This document shows, in pieces, positions 7,827-17,501 of a DNA stretch of 64,000 bases (positions are counted from its first letter, which is position 1; each line of letters starts with the position of its first letter). The DNA is from Lentibacillus sp. CBA3610 (GTDB lineage: Bacteria > Bacillota > Bacilli > Bacillales > Amphibacillaceae). The stretch covers positions 1-64,000 of the forward strand of contig NZ_CP035925.1 of the NCBI RefSeq assembly GCF_013373365.1, written 5' to 3'. A program made the position numbers and the translations under genes. The notes beneath the pieces were generated by a model. That model was not told where the DNA came from, made no database searches, and worked only from the letters and a program-made list of their open reading frames with translations.

Positions 7827-9407
7827 ATGAACAAAGAAGATTTAATTGCTCCGAAAGACTATAATATTGTAATGGAGATGGAGCACTTTGCATCAAAAAA
7901 CCCGACGAGGAATGCGATTGTCTGGAAAGATGACAATGGACAGGCAAAAGAAATCACCTATGATCAATTGCTTAACAATGTAAATAGAATTGGTAACGCT
8001 TTCAAAGGGACTGGCCTGGAAAAGGGCGATAAAATTCTCGTTATGATTCCGCGATTAATCGAAGCGTATGAAACATATCTGGCGGCGTTGAAGACCGGAA
8101 TTATTGTTATACCGGGATCGGAAATGCTGAAGACAAAGGATCTGCAGTATCGGATCAGCCACGGTGAAGTCAGCGCGGTCGTCAGCTATTACCCGTTCGT
8201 TGATCAATTTGAAGGCATCAAGGAATTTGATCAGCTGACCTTATTTTCAGTAGGCGATTCCGTCGATGGCTGGCACAACCTGGATGAGTTGAAGGAACAA
8301 GCATCAGGTGATTTGGGTATGGCTGCCACCACAAAAGACGATATTGCCTTTTTATCGTATACATCGGGCACAACCGGTAATCCCAAAGCGGTCGTACATA
8401 CACATGGCTGGGGGTATGCCCACCTGAAGACAGCGCCTGAAAATTGGCTTAGTATAAATGAAGGTGATAAGGTTTGGGCAACAGCGGGTCCGGGCTGGCA
8501 AAAATGGATCTGGAGTCCTTTCTTATCGGTGCTTGGTTCAGGCGCCACCGGGTTTGTCTATCAAGGCAAATTTGATCCGAATACCTATCTCGGACTGCTG
8601 CAGGATGAAGATATTAATGTGTTATGCTGCACACCAACCGAGTATCGTTTGATGGCTAAAGTCGACAATCTCGAGGACTATCAATTACCTGCGCTCCATA
8701 GTGCTGTCTCGGCGGGTGAGCCGCTTAATCGGGAAGTCATTGATACATTCCGGGAATATTTTGATTTGACAGTTCGTGATGGCTATGGACAAACAGAAAA
8801 TACATTATTGCTCGGGTTTATGAAAAACACAAAAGTGAAGCCCGGGTCGATGGGAAAACCAACGCCGGGTAACGATGTGGAAATAATTGATGAAGACGGG
8901 CAGCCGCTTCCTGCGAATGAGATTGGTGATATTGCGGTCAAGCTGGACAGTCCGGCATTATTCCGTGAATATTATAAGGATCCGGAGCGCACGAAAATGT
9001 CCCACCGCGGTGATTATTATGTAACAGGTGATCAGGCATCAAAGGATGAGGAAGGCTATTTCTGGTTTGAAGGGCGCAGTGATGATATTATTATCAGTTC
9101 CGGCTATACGATCGGACCATTCGAAGTAGAGGATGCATTGGTCAAACATCCATTTGTCAAGGAATGTGCTGTCGTGGCAAGCCCTGATGAAGTGCGTGGT
9201 AATATTGTCAAAGCTTTTATCGTTCTTCAGGATGTAGCAGATCCCGATGATCCTGATTTAATCAGACATTTGCAGGATCATGTTAAAGAACTAACGGCTC
9301 CGTATAAATATCCGAGGAAAATTGAATTTATTGATGAACTGCCAAAGACAACCTCAGGAAAGATCAGAAGAATTGAATTGAGGGAAAAGGAAAAGGTCAA
9401 AAATTAA
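7827..9407 (+). CDS. mbcS: Acyl-CoA synthetase MbcS-like (short branched or medium-chain)
   Basis: A 526-residue ANL-superfamily adenylating enzyme that activates a carboxylic acid with ATP and transfers it to CoA. Residues 168-183 carry the P-loop-like motif YTSGTTGNPKAVVHTHG. Further motifs are DGYGQTENTLL (about residue 345), TGDQASKDEEGYFWFEGR and the C-terminal catalytic lysine in LPKTTSGKIRR. It matches B. subtilis MbcS almost end to end, including KVWATAGPGWQKWIWSPF. That enzyme prefers methylbutyrate and similar acids, which feed branched fatty-acid synthesis. ATG 7827 follows TTGGAGTTGATTTA; a longer frame from 7719 runs back into the pdaA terminator and is rejected. TATAAT at 7790-7795 is a likely -10. 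Confidence 0.93.
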   Translation: MNKEDLIAPKDYNIVMEMEHFASKNPTRNAIVWKDDNGQAKEITYDQLLNNVNRIGNAFKGTGLEKGDKILVMIPRLIEAYETYLAALKTGIIVIPGSEMLKTKDLQYRISHGEVSAVVSYYPFVDQFEGIKEFDQLTLFSVGDSVDGWHNLDELKEQASGDLGMAATTKDDIAFLSYTSGTTGNPKAVVHTHGWGYAHLKTAPENWLSINEGDKVWATAGPGWQKWIWSPFLSVLGSGATGFVYQGKFDPNTYLGLLQDEDINVLCCTPTEYRLMAKVDNLEDYQLPALHSAVSAGEPLNREVIDTFREYFDLTVRDGYGQTENTLLLGFMKNTKVKPGSMGKPTPGNDVEIIDEDGQPLPANEIGDIAVKLDSPALFREYYKDPERTKMSHRGDYYVTGDQASKDEEGYFWFEGRSDDIIISSGYTIGPFEVEDALVKHPFVKECAVVASPDEVRGNIVKAFIVLQDVADPDDPDLIRHLQDHVKELTAPYKYPRKIEFIDELPKTTSGKIRRIELREKEKVKN

Positions 9408-9568
9408 AAACGTATATTTTCGAAAGGGCTGCTCTATGTTTAGGGTAGCCCTTTTGACGTGAAAATGAATAAGTGGAAGGTTTTATTAAAATGATGAAGT
9501 ACAGCAACGGCCGCATGCGATGGTCTTTCAGGAAAAATAATTTTTCCATAAAAATTGAGCAAAACCAC

Positions 9569-9634
9569 TTGAAAGTCAAAGAAGGTCAGAGTATAATAAG
9601 AATCAGAAAGGTCAAAGATAGTCAAAGTCAAACC
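9569..9634 (+). promoter_or_regulatory. clpE promoter with two CtsR operators
   Basis: TTGAAA (9569-9574), a 17-bp spacer and TATAAT (9592-9597) form a sigma-A promoter. Two CtsR-type heptad repeats overlap it and follow it: agtcaaagaaggtcaga (9573-9589) and the near-consensus ggtcaaagatagtcaaa (9610-9626). CtsR represses class III heat-shock genes in Bacillaceae, so clpE should be heat-induced. Confidence 0.88.
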
Positions 9635-9676
9635 TTTTAAAAATACATTTGTTATTAAACAAGGAGGATTCACATT

Positions 9677-11806
9677 ATGCAATGTCAAAATTGTGGTATT
9701 CGTCCAGCAGCAATAAACGTCTCAATGCAAATCAACAATGAACGTATGAATATGCACCTATGTAATCAATGCTTCCGGGAAGTTCAGGGAAGTATGATGA
9801 ATGGCGACTTTAATCAAGGTCAGCAAGGCGATTTTGCCAATAAATTTTTCCAGGGTAATAGTCAGCAAGGTCAAGGATTCACCGGAACCAAAACACAGCA
9901 AGGATCCGGTAACAATGGCTTGCTTGATCAACTTGGCAAAAACGTAACAAATGCAGCACGTGCCGGACTGGTAGATCCGATTATCGGACGTGATAACGAA
10001 GTGAAGCGCACCATTGAAACGCTGAACCGCCGGAACAAAAACAACCCGGTGCTGATAGGTGAAGCCGGTGTCGGTAAAACGGCCATTGCAGAAGGTCTTG
10101 CACTGAAAATTACGGAAGGCAAAGTACCGGCAAAACTGATGGATAAAGAAATTTATCTGTTGGATGTCGCATCCCTCGTTGCCAACACCAGCATGCGCGG
10201 TCAGTTTGAAGAACGCATGAAACAACTCGTACAGGAATTGCAGGAACGTCAAAATGTCATCCTGTTCGTTGACGAAATACATCTTTTAGTTGGCGCAGGT
10301 ACTGCAGAAAGCTCACAAATGGATGCGGGCAATATTTTGAAACCTGCACTGGCTCGTGGTGAACTGCAATTGATCGGTGCCACAACACTGAAAGAATATC
10401 GTCAAATCGAGAAGGATGCCGCATTGGAGCGTCGTTTCCAGCCAATCATGGTTCAGGAGCCGTCACTGGAAGATGCTGTAAAGATTCTTGACGGTATTAA
10501 AGACCGTTATGAAAAATTCCATGAAGTCCGTTATTCCGATGAAGCTATCCGAGCGTTCGTCACATTGTCACAACGCTACATTCAGGACCGCTTTCTGCCG
10601 GACAAAGCGATTGACCTGATGGACGAGGTTGGTTCACGCTTGAATCTCGACAATGCGGAAAAAGACTCGGATTCAATTCAAAACCGTCTGGATGAAATTG
10701 TCCGTGAAAAAGAAGCAGCCGCTGAAAAAGAAGATTATGAACAAGCGGCACACTTGCGTTATCAGGAAATCCAGCTGCAAAAACAACTGGAAAAAGCCAA
10801 AGACGAAGAACAAATTGTCGATGTGGCTATTTCCGATATTCAATTGATTGTTGAAGAAAAAACCGGTATTCCGGTTACCAAACTGCAGGCTGATGAGCAA
10901 AAACAAATGCGTGACCTGGGTGAGAATCTTGAGAAGAAAGTCATCGGTCAGGACGAAGCAGTGCAAAAAGTTGCCAAAGCCGTCCGCCGCAGCCGTGCAG
11001 GACTGAAATCCAAATATCGTCCAATCGGATCATTCCTGTTTGTCGGGCCGACCGGTGTCGGTAAAACAGAACTGACAAAAGCACTTGCTGAAGAATTGTT
11101 CGGTTCACGTGACAGCTTAATCCGACTTGACATGAGTGAATATATGGAAAAACATTCGACTTCCAAAATTATTGGTTCACCACCGGGATATGTCGGCCAC
11201 GAAGAAGCAGGCCAGCTAACGGAAAAAGTCCGCCGCAATCCTTATTCCATCCTATTGCTGGATGAAATCGAAAAAGCACACCCTGATGTGCAGAACATGT
11301 TCCTGCAAATCATGGAAGACGGACAACTGACCGATTCGCACGGCCGTACCGTAAGCTTTAAAGAAACGGTTATCATCATGACAAGTAACGCCGGAACCGG
11401 TGAAAAGCAAATTAATGTCGGTTTCAACCGGGATGAACATGAATCGGTGCAAAATCTTGAAAACCTGAGCGCCTATTTCAAACCTGAGTTTCTGAACCGT
11501 TTTGACAGCATTATCACATTCAATGAGCTGACTGAAGATAGTCTTCTGCAAATTGTTGATCTGATGCTGACAGAACTGGAAGAAACGATTGAAGAAAATG
11601 ACATCGCCATCTCTGTTACCGACGAAGCGAAACATGAGCTTGTCCAGCTTGGATACGACCGCCGCTTTGGCGCACGACCATTACGCCGCGTTATCCAGGA
11701 CAAAATAGAAGATCAACTGACCGATCTGATTCTTGAAGAAGAAACAATTGGTGCTGTTCAAGTAGCCGTTCAAGATGGCGAAATTGTTGTTGGAAAAAGT
11801 GAATAA
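9677..11806 (+). CDS. clpE: ATP-dependent Clp protease ATP-binding subunit ClpE
   Basis: A 709-residue Hsp100 unfoldase that feeds proteins to ClpP. The N-terminus holds the ClpE-specific zinc finger (CQNCGIRP ... LCNQCFRE, residues 3-36), followed by a glutamine-rich linker. AAA module 1 has Walker A GEAGVGKT (about 127) and Walker B ILFVDEIH. Next comes a coiled UVR-type middle region ([20 protein letters not shown]). AAA module 2 has [21 protein letters not shown] and sensor residues ending in [13 protein letters not shown]. Start ATG has AAGGAGG upstream. Two CtsR boxes precede it, and a terminator follows, so it is monocistronic. Confidence 0.97.
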   Translation: MQCQNCGIRPAAINVSMQINNERMNMHLCNQCFREVQGSMMNGDFNQGQQGDFANKFFQGNSQQGQGFTGTKTQQGSGNNGLLDQLGKNVTNAARAGLVDPIIGRDNEVKRTIETLNRRNKNNPVLIGEAGVGKTAIAEGLALKITEGKVPAKLMDKEIYLLDVASLVANTSMRGQFEERMKQLVQELQERQNVILFVDEIHLLVGAGTAESSQMDAGNILKPALARGELQLIGATTLKEYRQIEKDAALERRFQPIMVQEPSLEDAVKILDGIKDRYEKFHEVRYSDEAIRAFVTLSQRYIQDRFLPDKAIDLMDEVGSRLNLDNAEKDSDSIQNRLDEIVREKEAAAEKEDYEQAAHLRYQEIQLQKQLEKAKDEEQIVDVAISDIQLIVEEKTGIPVTKLQADEQKQMRDLGENLEKKVIGQDEAVQKVAKAVRRSRAGLKSKYRPIGSFLFVGPTGVGKTELTKALAEELFGSRDSLIRLDMSEYMEKHSTSKIIGSPPGYVGHEEAGQLTEKVRRNPYSILLLDEIEKAHPDVQNMFLQIMEDGQLTDSHGRTVSFKETVIIMTSNAGTGEKQINVGFNRDEHESVQNLENLSAYFKPEFLNRFDSIITFNELTEDSLLQIVDLMLTELEETIEENDIAISVTDEAKHELVQLGYDRRFGARPLRRVIQDKIEDQLTDLILEEETIGAVQVAVQDGEIVVGKSE

Positions 11807-11823
11807 ACATTGTGCTGGTAAAA

Positions 11824-11858
11824 CGGAAAGCCGCTGACTTTGTTCAGCGGCTTTTTGT
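11824..11858 (+). terminator. Terminator after clpE
   Basis: Arms aaagccgctga and tcagcggcttttt form a perfect 11-bp stem with a six-base loop and a T-tract, 20 bp beyond the stop codon. Confidence 0.93.
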
Positions 11859-11892
11859 TTGCTTGAAATTTTAGTGTGGAATTTTAGCAAAC

Positions 11893-12340
11893 AAACATGA
11901 GCGAGAGGGGAAATATTTGCACGAAACCGAAACATGGGCCGGAGAATCGAAACATGGGCCAGAAAACCGAAACATGTGCCGGAGAACCGAAACATGGGCC
12001 AGAAAACCGAAACATGGCCGGAGAACCGAAACATGTGCCGGAGAACCGAAACATGTGCCGGAGAACCGAAACATGTGCCGGAGAACCGAAACATGGGCCG
12101 GAGAACCGAAACATGGGCCAGAAAACCGAAACATGTGCCGGAGAACCGAAACATGGGCCAGAAAACCGAAACATGGGCCAGAAAACCGAAACATGGGCCG
12201 GAGAACCGAAACATGGGCCAGAAAACCGAAACATGTGCCGGAGAACCGAAACATGTGCCGGAGAATCGAAACATGTGCCGGAGAACCGAAACATGGGCCA
12301 GAGAACCGAGAACATGGCCGGAGAACCCGAAAATATGAGC
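11893..12340. repeat. 20-bp tandem array B, about 23 units (AAACATGGGC family)
   Basis: The core aaacatg recurs at 11893, 11911 (degenerate), 11930 and then essentially every 20 bp to 12289, with a final degenerate unit at about 12332. Two unit types alternate: aaacatgggccagaaaaccg and aaacatgtgccggagaaccg. The edges are degenerate and the centre nearly uniform. It lies between the clpE terminator and the next gene, exactly as array A lies after the yfkD terminator. Confidence 0.95.
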
Positions 12341-12465
12341 GTGAGACTCCCAAAACAAATCAATTCCCGACATGCACTACCGCGTTATTTCCACCAATCA
12401 TGTCGCATAATAGTGCCCTCAATTTGAACAAACTATAAGCACTCACAGCTAAGAGGATGTTTATT

Positions 12466-13335
12466 ATGCAACGGCAAAGAAGTATTTGGTTTATATCTGT
12501 CATCATATCCGTTTTTATAATCGCACCAGGTGTTTATAATGCTGAACAGCAGCCTGACATGGATGTTCATTTTATCGACGTAGGTCAGGGGGATAGTATT
12601 CTGGTTCAAACGCCTTCCGGTAAAAACATTCTTATCGATGGCGGGCCCCCCAGCGCAGGCAAGAAAGTTGTTTCCTTTCTTAAAGAGCAGGATGTAAAGA
12701 AACTCGATTTAGTGATTGCGACACACCCGGACATTGACCATATAGGCGGGCTGACAGAGGTTATGAAATCGTTTGAAGTGGATAGAATTATGGATACAGG
12801 TAAAATTCATTCAACGAGAACGTATGCACATTATATCAGCCAGGTTTTAAGGCGGAATATACCGATTGAAATTGCTGGCCGGAATGAACTGATTAACATT
12901 GATCCATTATTAAACGTACGGATTTTAAACACACATAACGGATCCAAAACGAATAATCAATCATCCATTGTTCTGAAAATCAGTTTTAAAGACATGGATT
13001 TTTTACTAATGAGTGATGTTGAAAAAGAACAGGAGAAAAAATTGGCCGAAAAGTATGATCTGGATTCGGAAATAGTGAAAGTTGCCCATCACGGGTCACA
13101 TACAAGTACATCACTGGAATTTTTGGAAGAGGTCAGTCCGAATGCCGCAATTCTGACATATGGACAGGAAAATGAATACGGCCATCCGGTTGACCGGGTC
13201 ATGGAAAATTTGCACAAAGTTGATACAGCCATTTATCCGACAGCAACGTTTGGTGATATAACGGTTCGCACAAATGGAAAAGGATTTGTCCTTTTCCATG
13301 AGAAAAGACCTGAAAGTCGGTTAAAAGCAGGATAA
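12466..13335 (+). CDS. Exported metallo-beta-lactamase-fold hydrolase (ComEC C-terminal domain-like)
   Basis: A 289-residue protein with an N-terminal hydrophobic signal or anchor (residues 5-25), then a metallo-beta-lactamase fold. The metal ligands follow the ComEC/Rec2 pattern: DVGQGDSILVQT, THPDIDHIGG (HxDxDH motif, about residue 86), then LLMSDVEKE and VAHHGSHTSTS. The family C-terminal motif LTYGQENEYGHP is present. Stand-alone relatives are secreted or surface nucleases or phosphodiesterases, and a DNA-uptake role is possible but unproven. ATG 12466 has AAGAGG nine bases upstream; the ATG at 12457 touches the site. It follows array B. Confidence 0.85.
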   Translation: MQRQRSIWFISVIISVFIIAPGVYNAEQQPDMDVHFIDVGQGDSILVQTPSGKNILIDGGPPSAGKKVVSFLKEQDVKKLDLVIATHPDIDHIGGLTEVMKSFEVDRIMDTGKIHSTRTYAHYISQVLRRNIPIEIAGRNELINIDPLLNVRILNTHNGSKTNNQSSIVLKISFKDMDFLLMSDVEKEQEKKLAEKYDLDSEIVKVAHHGSHTSTSLEFLEEVSPNAAILTYGQENEYGHPVDRVMENLHKVDTAIYPTATFGDITVRTNGKGFVLFHEKRPESRLKAG

Positions 13336-13404
13336 TGTTTTACAAAAATATACAATGATGATATCATAATAATATAAAATTGAAATCGGGGAAGGTGTGT
13401 CAAT

Positions 13405-14253
13405 GTGATTCGTGAAAAAGATGCATGGATGATGAATGGGTATGTCGGGATTCTTGCTATTGCTGTGTTGGTGGCCGTTACTGTTATGAGCTTCATGGAA
13501 AGTCATTTTATTATCGGTGGCATTGCATTGGTGATTGCTATTGTACTGGGAAGCGGTATTACGATTGTCCAGCCGAATCAGGCAGCGGTTGTGATTTTTC
13601 TGGGAAAATATATGGGCAGCATCCGCAAAGAAGGGGTCGTCATAACCATTCCATTTTCAAGCAGAAGGATGGTCTCATTACGCGTCCGGAATTTTAACAG
13701 CAGCCAGCTGAAGGTGAACGATGTCAACGGAAATCCGATTGAAATTGCGGCTGTTATTGTATTTAGAGTGGTCGATGCCGCTAAAGCGGTATTTGAAGTG
13801 GATCGTTATGAAAAATATGTGGAGATCCAGAGTGAAACGGCTATCCGCGCTGTCGCCACTCAGTATCCGTATGATACATTTACAGCCGATGAAATGACGC
13901 TGCGCGGGAATGCAGAAGAAGTATCGGCACAATTGGCGAAGGATCTTCAGGAACGGCTGACAGTTGCGGGTGTAGAGGTTCTGGAAACACGCTTGACACA
14001 TCTTGCCTATTCGACTGAAGTTGCCCAAGCAATGTTGCAGCGTCAGCAGGCAAGTGCCATCATTGCTGCACGTAAACAAATTGTCGAAGGAGCTGTCGGA
14101 ATGGTCGAGGATGCCATCGCCCAGCTGGAAAAAGACGGCATCGTTGAATTGGATGAAGAGCGGCGTGCCACCATGGTCAATAATCTGATGGTGTCAATTG
14201 TGTCTGAAAATGGTTCACAGCCGGTCGTCAATACCGGATCACTTTATCAGTAA
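13405..14253 (+). CDS. SPFH/band-7 domain membrane protein
   Basis: A 282-residue stomatin/prohibitin-type protein. Two hydrophobic segments at residues 10-55 are followed by an SPFH domain (about 60-250) that includes [18 protein letters not shown] and [18 protein letters not shown]. Such proteins build membrane scaffolds and help organise proteases or lipid microdomains. GTG 13405 is the start, with GGGGAAGGTG upstream. The next gene, encoding a small Arc-like protein, begins 13 bp downstream, so the two form an operon. Confidence 0.9.
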   Translation: MIREKDAWMMNGYVGILAIAVLVAVTVMSFMESHFIIGGIALVIAIVLGSGITIVQPNQAAVVIFLGKYMGSIRKEGVVITIPFSSRRMVSLRVRNFNSSQLKVNDVNGNPIEIAAVIVFRVVDAAKAVFEVDRYEKYVEIQSETAIRAVATQYPYDTFTADEMTLRGNAEEVSAQLAKDLQERLTVAGVEVLETRLTHLAYSTEVAQAMLQRQQASAIIAARKQIVEGAVGMVEDAIAQLEKDGIVELDEERRATMVNNLMVSIVSENGSQPVVNTGSLYQ

Positions 14254-14266
14254 AAAGAGGGTTTCG

Positions 14267-14446
14267 ATGGCTAAAAAAAAGAATTTCCCATTGAGGATAG
14301 ACCCGAAACTATATGAGATTTTACAAGTCTGGGCCAAGGATGAATTCCGAAGCGTCAATAGTCATGTGGAATTTTTGCTCAGGGAATCAGCCAAGAAAGC
14401 AGGTCGATTACCGAAATCACAGGATAAAAAAATAGGGGAAGATTGA
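14267..14446 (+). CDS. Small Arc-like ribbon-helix-helix protein
   Basis: A 59-residue basic protein: MAKKKNFPLRIDPKLYEILQ then WAKDEFRSVNSHVEFLLRES. This is the beta-strand, helix, turn, helix pattern of Arc/MetJ-like DNA-binding proteins, as seen in small proteins next to SPFH genes in other Bacillaceae. ATG 14267 has AGAGGG nine bases upstream; the longer frame from 14198 lies inside the SPFH gene. Possible autoregulator of the operon. A terminator hairpin follows. Confidence 0.75.
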   Translation: MAKKKNFPLRIDPKLYEILQVWAKDEFRSVNSHVEFLLRESAKKAGRLPKSQDKKIGED

Positions 14447-14449
14447 TAT

Positions 14450-14486
14450 AGGCTCCGCACTTTAGTTAAGGTGCGGAGCTTTTTTG
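14450..14486 (+). terminator. Terminator after the SPFH operon
   Basis: Arms gctccgcactt and aaggtgcggagc enclose a short loop and are followed by a run of five T. Confidence 0.9.
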
Positions 14487-14537
14487 CTTTTACATAAAAA
14501 TCAGGTCGCGCCACATGTATTTAGAACCGGTGGAAAT

Positions 14538-14645
14538 GTGACAATTTAAGCGGAAAAATCGTGAACTTGGGCCGAAATTGTGACAACTTGAGCCGATTCT
14601 ATGTGAACTTGGGCCAACTCTGTGACATCTTGGGCCAATTTACAA
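14538..14645. repeat. Degenerate tandem repeat with alternating 23- and 19-bp steps
   Basis: Units start gtgac or gtgaac at 14538, 14561, 14580, 14603 and 14622, giving steps of 23, 19, 23 and 19 (a 42-bp super-unit). The shared part is gtgaacttgggccgaa-like. The block tttgggcc-like resembles the gggcc part of array B units. It lies between the SPFH terminator and the GntR promoter. Confidence 0.75.
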
Positions 14646-14692
14646 ATTACAGTTTCATTTGACCATGCACAAATTAATTTTTCAAAAAATGA

Positions 14693-14742
14693 TTGACAAT
14701 CAGCACTTTTAGTTATATGGTTAGTTACATAAGTAATTAACC
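14693..14742 (+). promoter_or_regulatory. Promoter and GntR operator of the ABC operon
   Basis: TTGACA at 14693-14698 is a -35 box, and TATATG at about 14714 is the nearest -10 candidate. A 24-bp inverted repeat, ggttagttac - ataa - gtaattaacc, spans 14719-14742 with one mismatch. It lies just upstream of the ribosome site, as expected for autorepression by the YtrA-type regulator. Confidence 0.75.
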
Positions 14743-14763
14743 AATTAGCTAAGGAGCCTCATT

Positions 14764-15141
14764 ATGAAAATGCAATTGGATGAAAATAAGCCCATCTTTA
14801 TGCAAATTAAAGAACAGCTGGAAGATTCAATTATTAATGGAACGGTTAAACCGGGTGAACGTGTCCCGTCTACAAATGAGTTTGCCAAGCACTTTCAAAT
14901 CAACCCGGCAACGGCAGCGAAAGGGACCAATGAGCTGGTGGATGAAGGTATTTTAGTCAAGCGGAGGGGTGTCGGCATGTTTGTGACCGAAGAAGCCGAA
15001 TCAATTTTAATAGAGAAGCGGAAGCAGACGTTTTATGAACATTACGTATTGCCATTAAAAGATGAGGCGGCTAAATTAAAAATTAATAAAGATGAACTGA
15101 TGGAAATGGTGAACAGGGAGGAGAAAAGCGATGAAAATTGA
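14764..15141 (+). CDS. GntR-family transcriptional regulator (YtrA subfamily)
   Basis: A 125-residue repressor with an N-terminal winged helix-turn-helix: IFMQIKEQLEDSIINGTVKP, PSTNEFAKHFQINPATAAKG and LVKRRGVGMFV. The short C-terminal helical tail is typical of the YtrA branch, which lacks a large ligand domain. These regulators usually control the ABC transporter encoded with them. The stop overlaps the start of the ATPase gene by 11 bp. An inverted repeat over its promoter is the probable operator. Confidence 0.93.
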   Translation: MKMQLDENKPIFMQIKEQLEDSIINGTVKPGERVPSTNEFAKHFQINPATAAKGTNELVDEGILVKRRGVGMFVTEEAESILIEKRKQTFYEHYVLPLKDEAAKLKINKDELMEMVNREEKSDEN

Positions 15142-15985
15142 AGTCAAAAATGTTTCGAAAAACTACAAGGAAACAAAAGCGCTGGATGATGTATCGTTTA
15201 CGTTATCAGAACCGAAAATCTATGGGCTTCTCGGACGTAATGGGGCAGGGAAAACGACCTTTATGGAAATTCTATCGGGCCACATTTTAGCCTCTGAAGG
15301 CGAAATTCTGATCGACGGTGAAAATCCGTTTGACAATCAGCGCCTGACTGAATCGATTTGTCTGATTAAAGAAGGAGATAATTTCAAAAAGGATTTGAAA
15401 GTAAAAAATGTGCTGCGCATTTATGCTTATTTTTACCCGACTTGGGATCAGAAACTGGCTGATGAGCTAATACGCGAGTATAATCTGAATCTCAATGCGA
15501 AAGTCAAAACATTATCAAAAGGGATGGCATCAGCACTCGGTATTATCGTCGGGCTGGCAAGCAAGGCACCCATCACGATTTTTGATGAACCGTATATCGG
15601 ACTTGATGCAGCCGCACGCAAGAAGTTTTACGATATTTTACTGGAGGAATATGAAGCTGAAAAACGGACGATTATTTTTTCCACACACCTGATTGATGAA
15701 GTGAGCCTGATGTTTGAGGAAGTTCTCATTTTACAGGACGGGAAGCTTGTATTAAAAGAGGAAGCGGAAGTTCTGCGCGATAATGCTTATGGGGTTTCCG
15801 GACCTGTTCAGGATGTTGAGGGGTTTATCAAAGACAAGGAAGTCATCCAGAGCAAACAGTTTGCCGGCATGATGACAGCATACGTCTATGGCAATATAGA
15901 CCAGGCCAAATCAGCTGGTCTGTCTGCTGAAGGCATACCGATTCAGGAACTGATGATTTATTTGACGGAAAAGAAGGGGGCGTAG
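15131..15985 (+). CDS. ABC transporter ATP-binding protein (YtrB-like)
   Basis: A 284-residue ATPase of an exporter-type ABC system. Walker A is GRNGAGKT (residues 36-43) and Walker B is ITIFDEP (about 153-159) with switch histidine in FSTHLIDE. The signature motif reads LSKGM rather than LSGGQ, a common variant in YtrB-type antibiotic-response transporters. The C-terminal 70 residues form an accessory region. ATG overlaps the GntR gene and the permease starts three bases after the stop, so this is one operon. Such systems often respond to cell-wall-active peptides; the substrate is not shown here. Confidence 0.92.
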   Translation: MKIEVKNVSKNYKETKALDDVSFTLSEPKIYGLLGRNGAGKTTFMEILSGHILASEGEILIDGENPFDNQRLTESICLIKEGDNFKKDLKVKNVLRIYAYFYPTWDQKLADELIREYNLNLNAKVKTLSKGMASALGIIVGLASKAPITIFDEPYIGLDAAARKKFYDILLEEYEAEKRTIIFSTHLIDEVSLMFEEVLILQDGKLVLKEEAEVLRDNAYGVSGPVQDVEGFIKDKEVIQSKQFAGMMTAYVYGNIDQAKSAGLSAEGIPIQELMIYLTEKKGA

Positions 15986-15988
15986 CGG

Positions 15989-16696
15989 ATGGGCAGACAA
16001 ATGAAAGGCCTGCTTTATTTTTACGGATCGGATCTGCGTTACTCACTCATGATTTTTTGGACGATTTTACTGGCAATCTTAGCCGTTTCGCTGGCTTTTG
16101 CGTACTTCCTGGAAGGATTGAATGACGGCGACACATTTTTCACTTTCAGCCTGACAGGACCCATGTATGTCTTTTGCGCCATCGTAGGATTTTTGTCAGT
16201 GAAGGATTCTGTGCCGTTTGCCATTAAAATGGGAGCAACACGCAAAAATTTATTTATCAGTCTGGGAATATTTTTTCTCATTCTGTCAATGGCACTGGCA
16301 CTGGCCGCGACGATGCTGCAGGAGCTAGTGCTGGCATTGTTGAATGCAACAGGGATCGATCTGTTCTACTTTCTCCATCCGGCATATTTTGTGGATGATA
16401 CCTGGTACACACGCATTCTCATTGATACGTCGGTTATGTTCTTCTTTTTTGCGGTTATGTTTATTATCGGCTTGATGTTTTATAAATATGGTCTGGCAGG
16501 CGGAGGCAGTTTCCTTGGTGCCCTGGTGGTTGTTGGTTTGTTAGGAATCGCACAGGGCTGGATCATTGATTTCGTTACAGACTTAGTGGCGGGAATTGAT
16601 CTTGAATTCTTTTATCAGCTGTTGGGAATCGGCTTGGTGATTTATGCTTTATCTTATCTGTTTTTGCGAAGAATTACGACGGTCAAAGTTAGATAA
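15989..16696 (+). CDS. ABC transporter permease (YtrC/YhcI-like)
   Basis: A 235-residue membrane protein with about six hydrophobic segments, among them FWTILLAILAVSLAFAYFL, FFLILSMALALAATMLQELV and GSFLGALVVVGLLGIAQGW. It has no recognisable binding motif and is identified by position directly after the ATPase and by topology. ATG 15989 follows GAAGGGGGCGTAGCGG. It ends at a bidirectional hairpin shared with the convergent yxlG-like gene. Confidence 0.85.
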   Translation: MGRQMKGLLYFYGSDLRYSLMIFWTILLAILAVSLAFAYFLEGLNDGDTFFTFSLTGPMYVFCAIVGFLSVKDSVPFAIKMGATRKNLFISLGIFFLILSMALALAATMLQELVLALLNATGIDLFYFLHPAYFVDDTWYTRILIDTSVMFFFFAVMFIIGLMFYKYGLAGGGSFLGALVVVGLLGIAQGWIIDFVTDLVAGIDLEFFYQLLGIGLVIYALSYLFLRRITTVKVR

Positions 16697-16727
16697 CAAA
16701 AGGACTGGGGCTCCCAGTCCTTTTCTA
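16697..16727. terminator. Bidirectional terminator between two ABC operons
   Basis: aaaaggactggg and cccagtccttttc form a 12-bp perfect stem with a three-base loop and T or A runs on both sides. It serves the plus-strand permease and the minus-strand yxlG-like gene. Confidence 0.93.
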
Positions 16728-17501
16728 CTCCGCCATATCTTTTGTTTTAAATATAAAGACTGAACCTCCAACCAGCAGCACAATCATGATAAGTGTAACG
16801 AGGCTTGCCCCAATTAAATCAGATGGCACACTTCCGGTTACGAGCATTTGCTGAATATAGTTTGATATATTGTTCGGGCTCCATTCGAGTACATGGGCAA
16901 AAATAGACGTGATGACACCCATCAGGATGACGGTTGCAAACGTTAAAAACGCTACAAGACCGGGTATCTTAAATAGCGTATTATAAAAAATCGAGATGGA
17001 TACGACCAGTAGTATCCACAATCCATAAAAGAATACGACCTGCAGCAGTGCTCCAAATGATAAGTCACCGAATAATAAATTGATATAGTACCAGCTGGCA
17101 ATCATGCCGAGTGTAATGGAAGTTAAAGTCAGCAACGATAATGATGCCCATTTGGCTGTTATGTAGTTTGTATAGGAGACGGGTTTAACCAGAATTAATT
17201 CGGCGACACCGCTTTTGCGTTCACCGGCAATCGTGCCCATCGACATGAGTGCAATGACTAATACACCGAGGCTATTAAATTGACCAAGACTCATCATGAC
17301 GACATCACTCGGCTGATATTCCGGCAGCTGGATTTCAGTCCCGTCAGGCATTCCGCCGGCAGCGTCAATGATTTGCGGCAAAAAATAATTGGTGAGTGGA
17401 TCCACGATGGCAAGCAGTATCATGACCAAAGGCACCCATATCCATTTAATGTTCCGGACATTTTCAATCAGTTCTTTTTGAAAAAGCGTCCACCATTGCA
17501 T
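16725..17501 (-). CDS. yxlG: ABC-2 type permease (YxlG-like)
   Basis: A 258-residue integral membrane permease with six hydrophobic segments and the long extracytoplasmic loop after the first (PQIIDAAGGMPDGTEIQLPE). The central SMGTIAGERKSGVAELILVKPV motif is characteristic of ABC-2 permeases of the NosY/YxlG type. It follows yxlE- and yxlF-like genes in the same order as the B. subtilis sigY operon. In that operon the proteins act around the ECF sigma factor SigY. No sigY or anti-sigma gene is present here. Its ATG overlaps the stop of yxlF by one base. Confidence 0.88.
   Translation of the reverse strand: MQWWTLFQKELIENVRNIKWIWVPLVMILLAIVDPLTNYFLPQIIDAAGGMPDGTEIQLPEYQPSDVVMMSLGQFNSLGVLVIALMSMGTIAGERKSGVAELILVKPVSYTNYITAKWASLSLLTLTSITLGMIASWYYINLLFGDLSFGALLQVVFFYGLWILLVVSISIFYNTLFKIPGLVAFLTFATVILMGVITSIFAHVLEWSPNNISNYIQQMLVTGSVPSDLIGASLVTLIMIVLLVGGSVFIFKTKDMAE

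Noticed and set aside
11897-12438. Open frames of 130-230 residues across array B on both strands
   Set aside because: Same cause as array A: three overlapping frames per strand translate the same repeat into low-complexity sequence.
14267-14446. Antitoxin of a type II system
   Set aside because: It is a ribbon-helix-helix protein but has no toxin gene beside it; the partner is an SPFH membrane protein.
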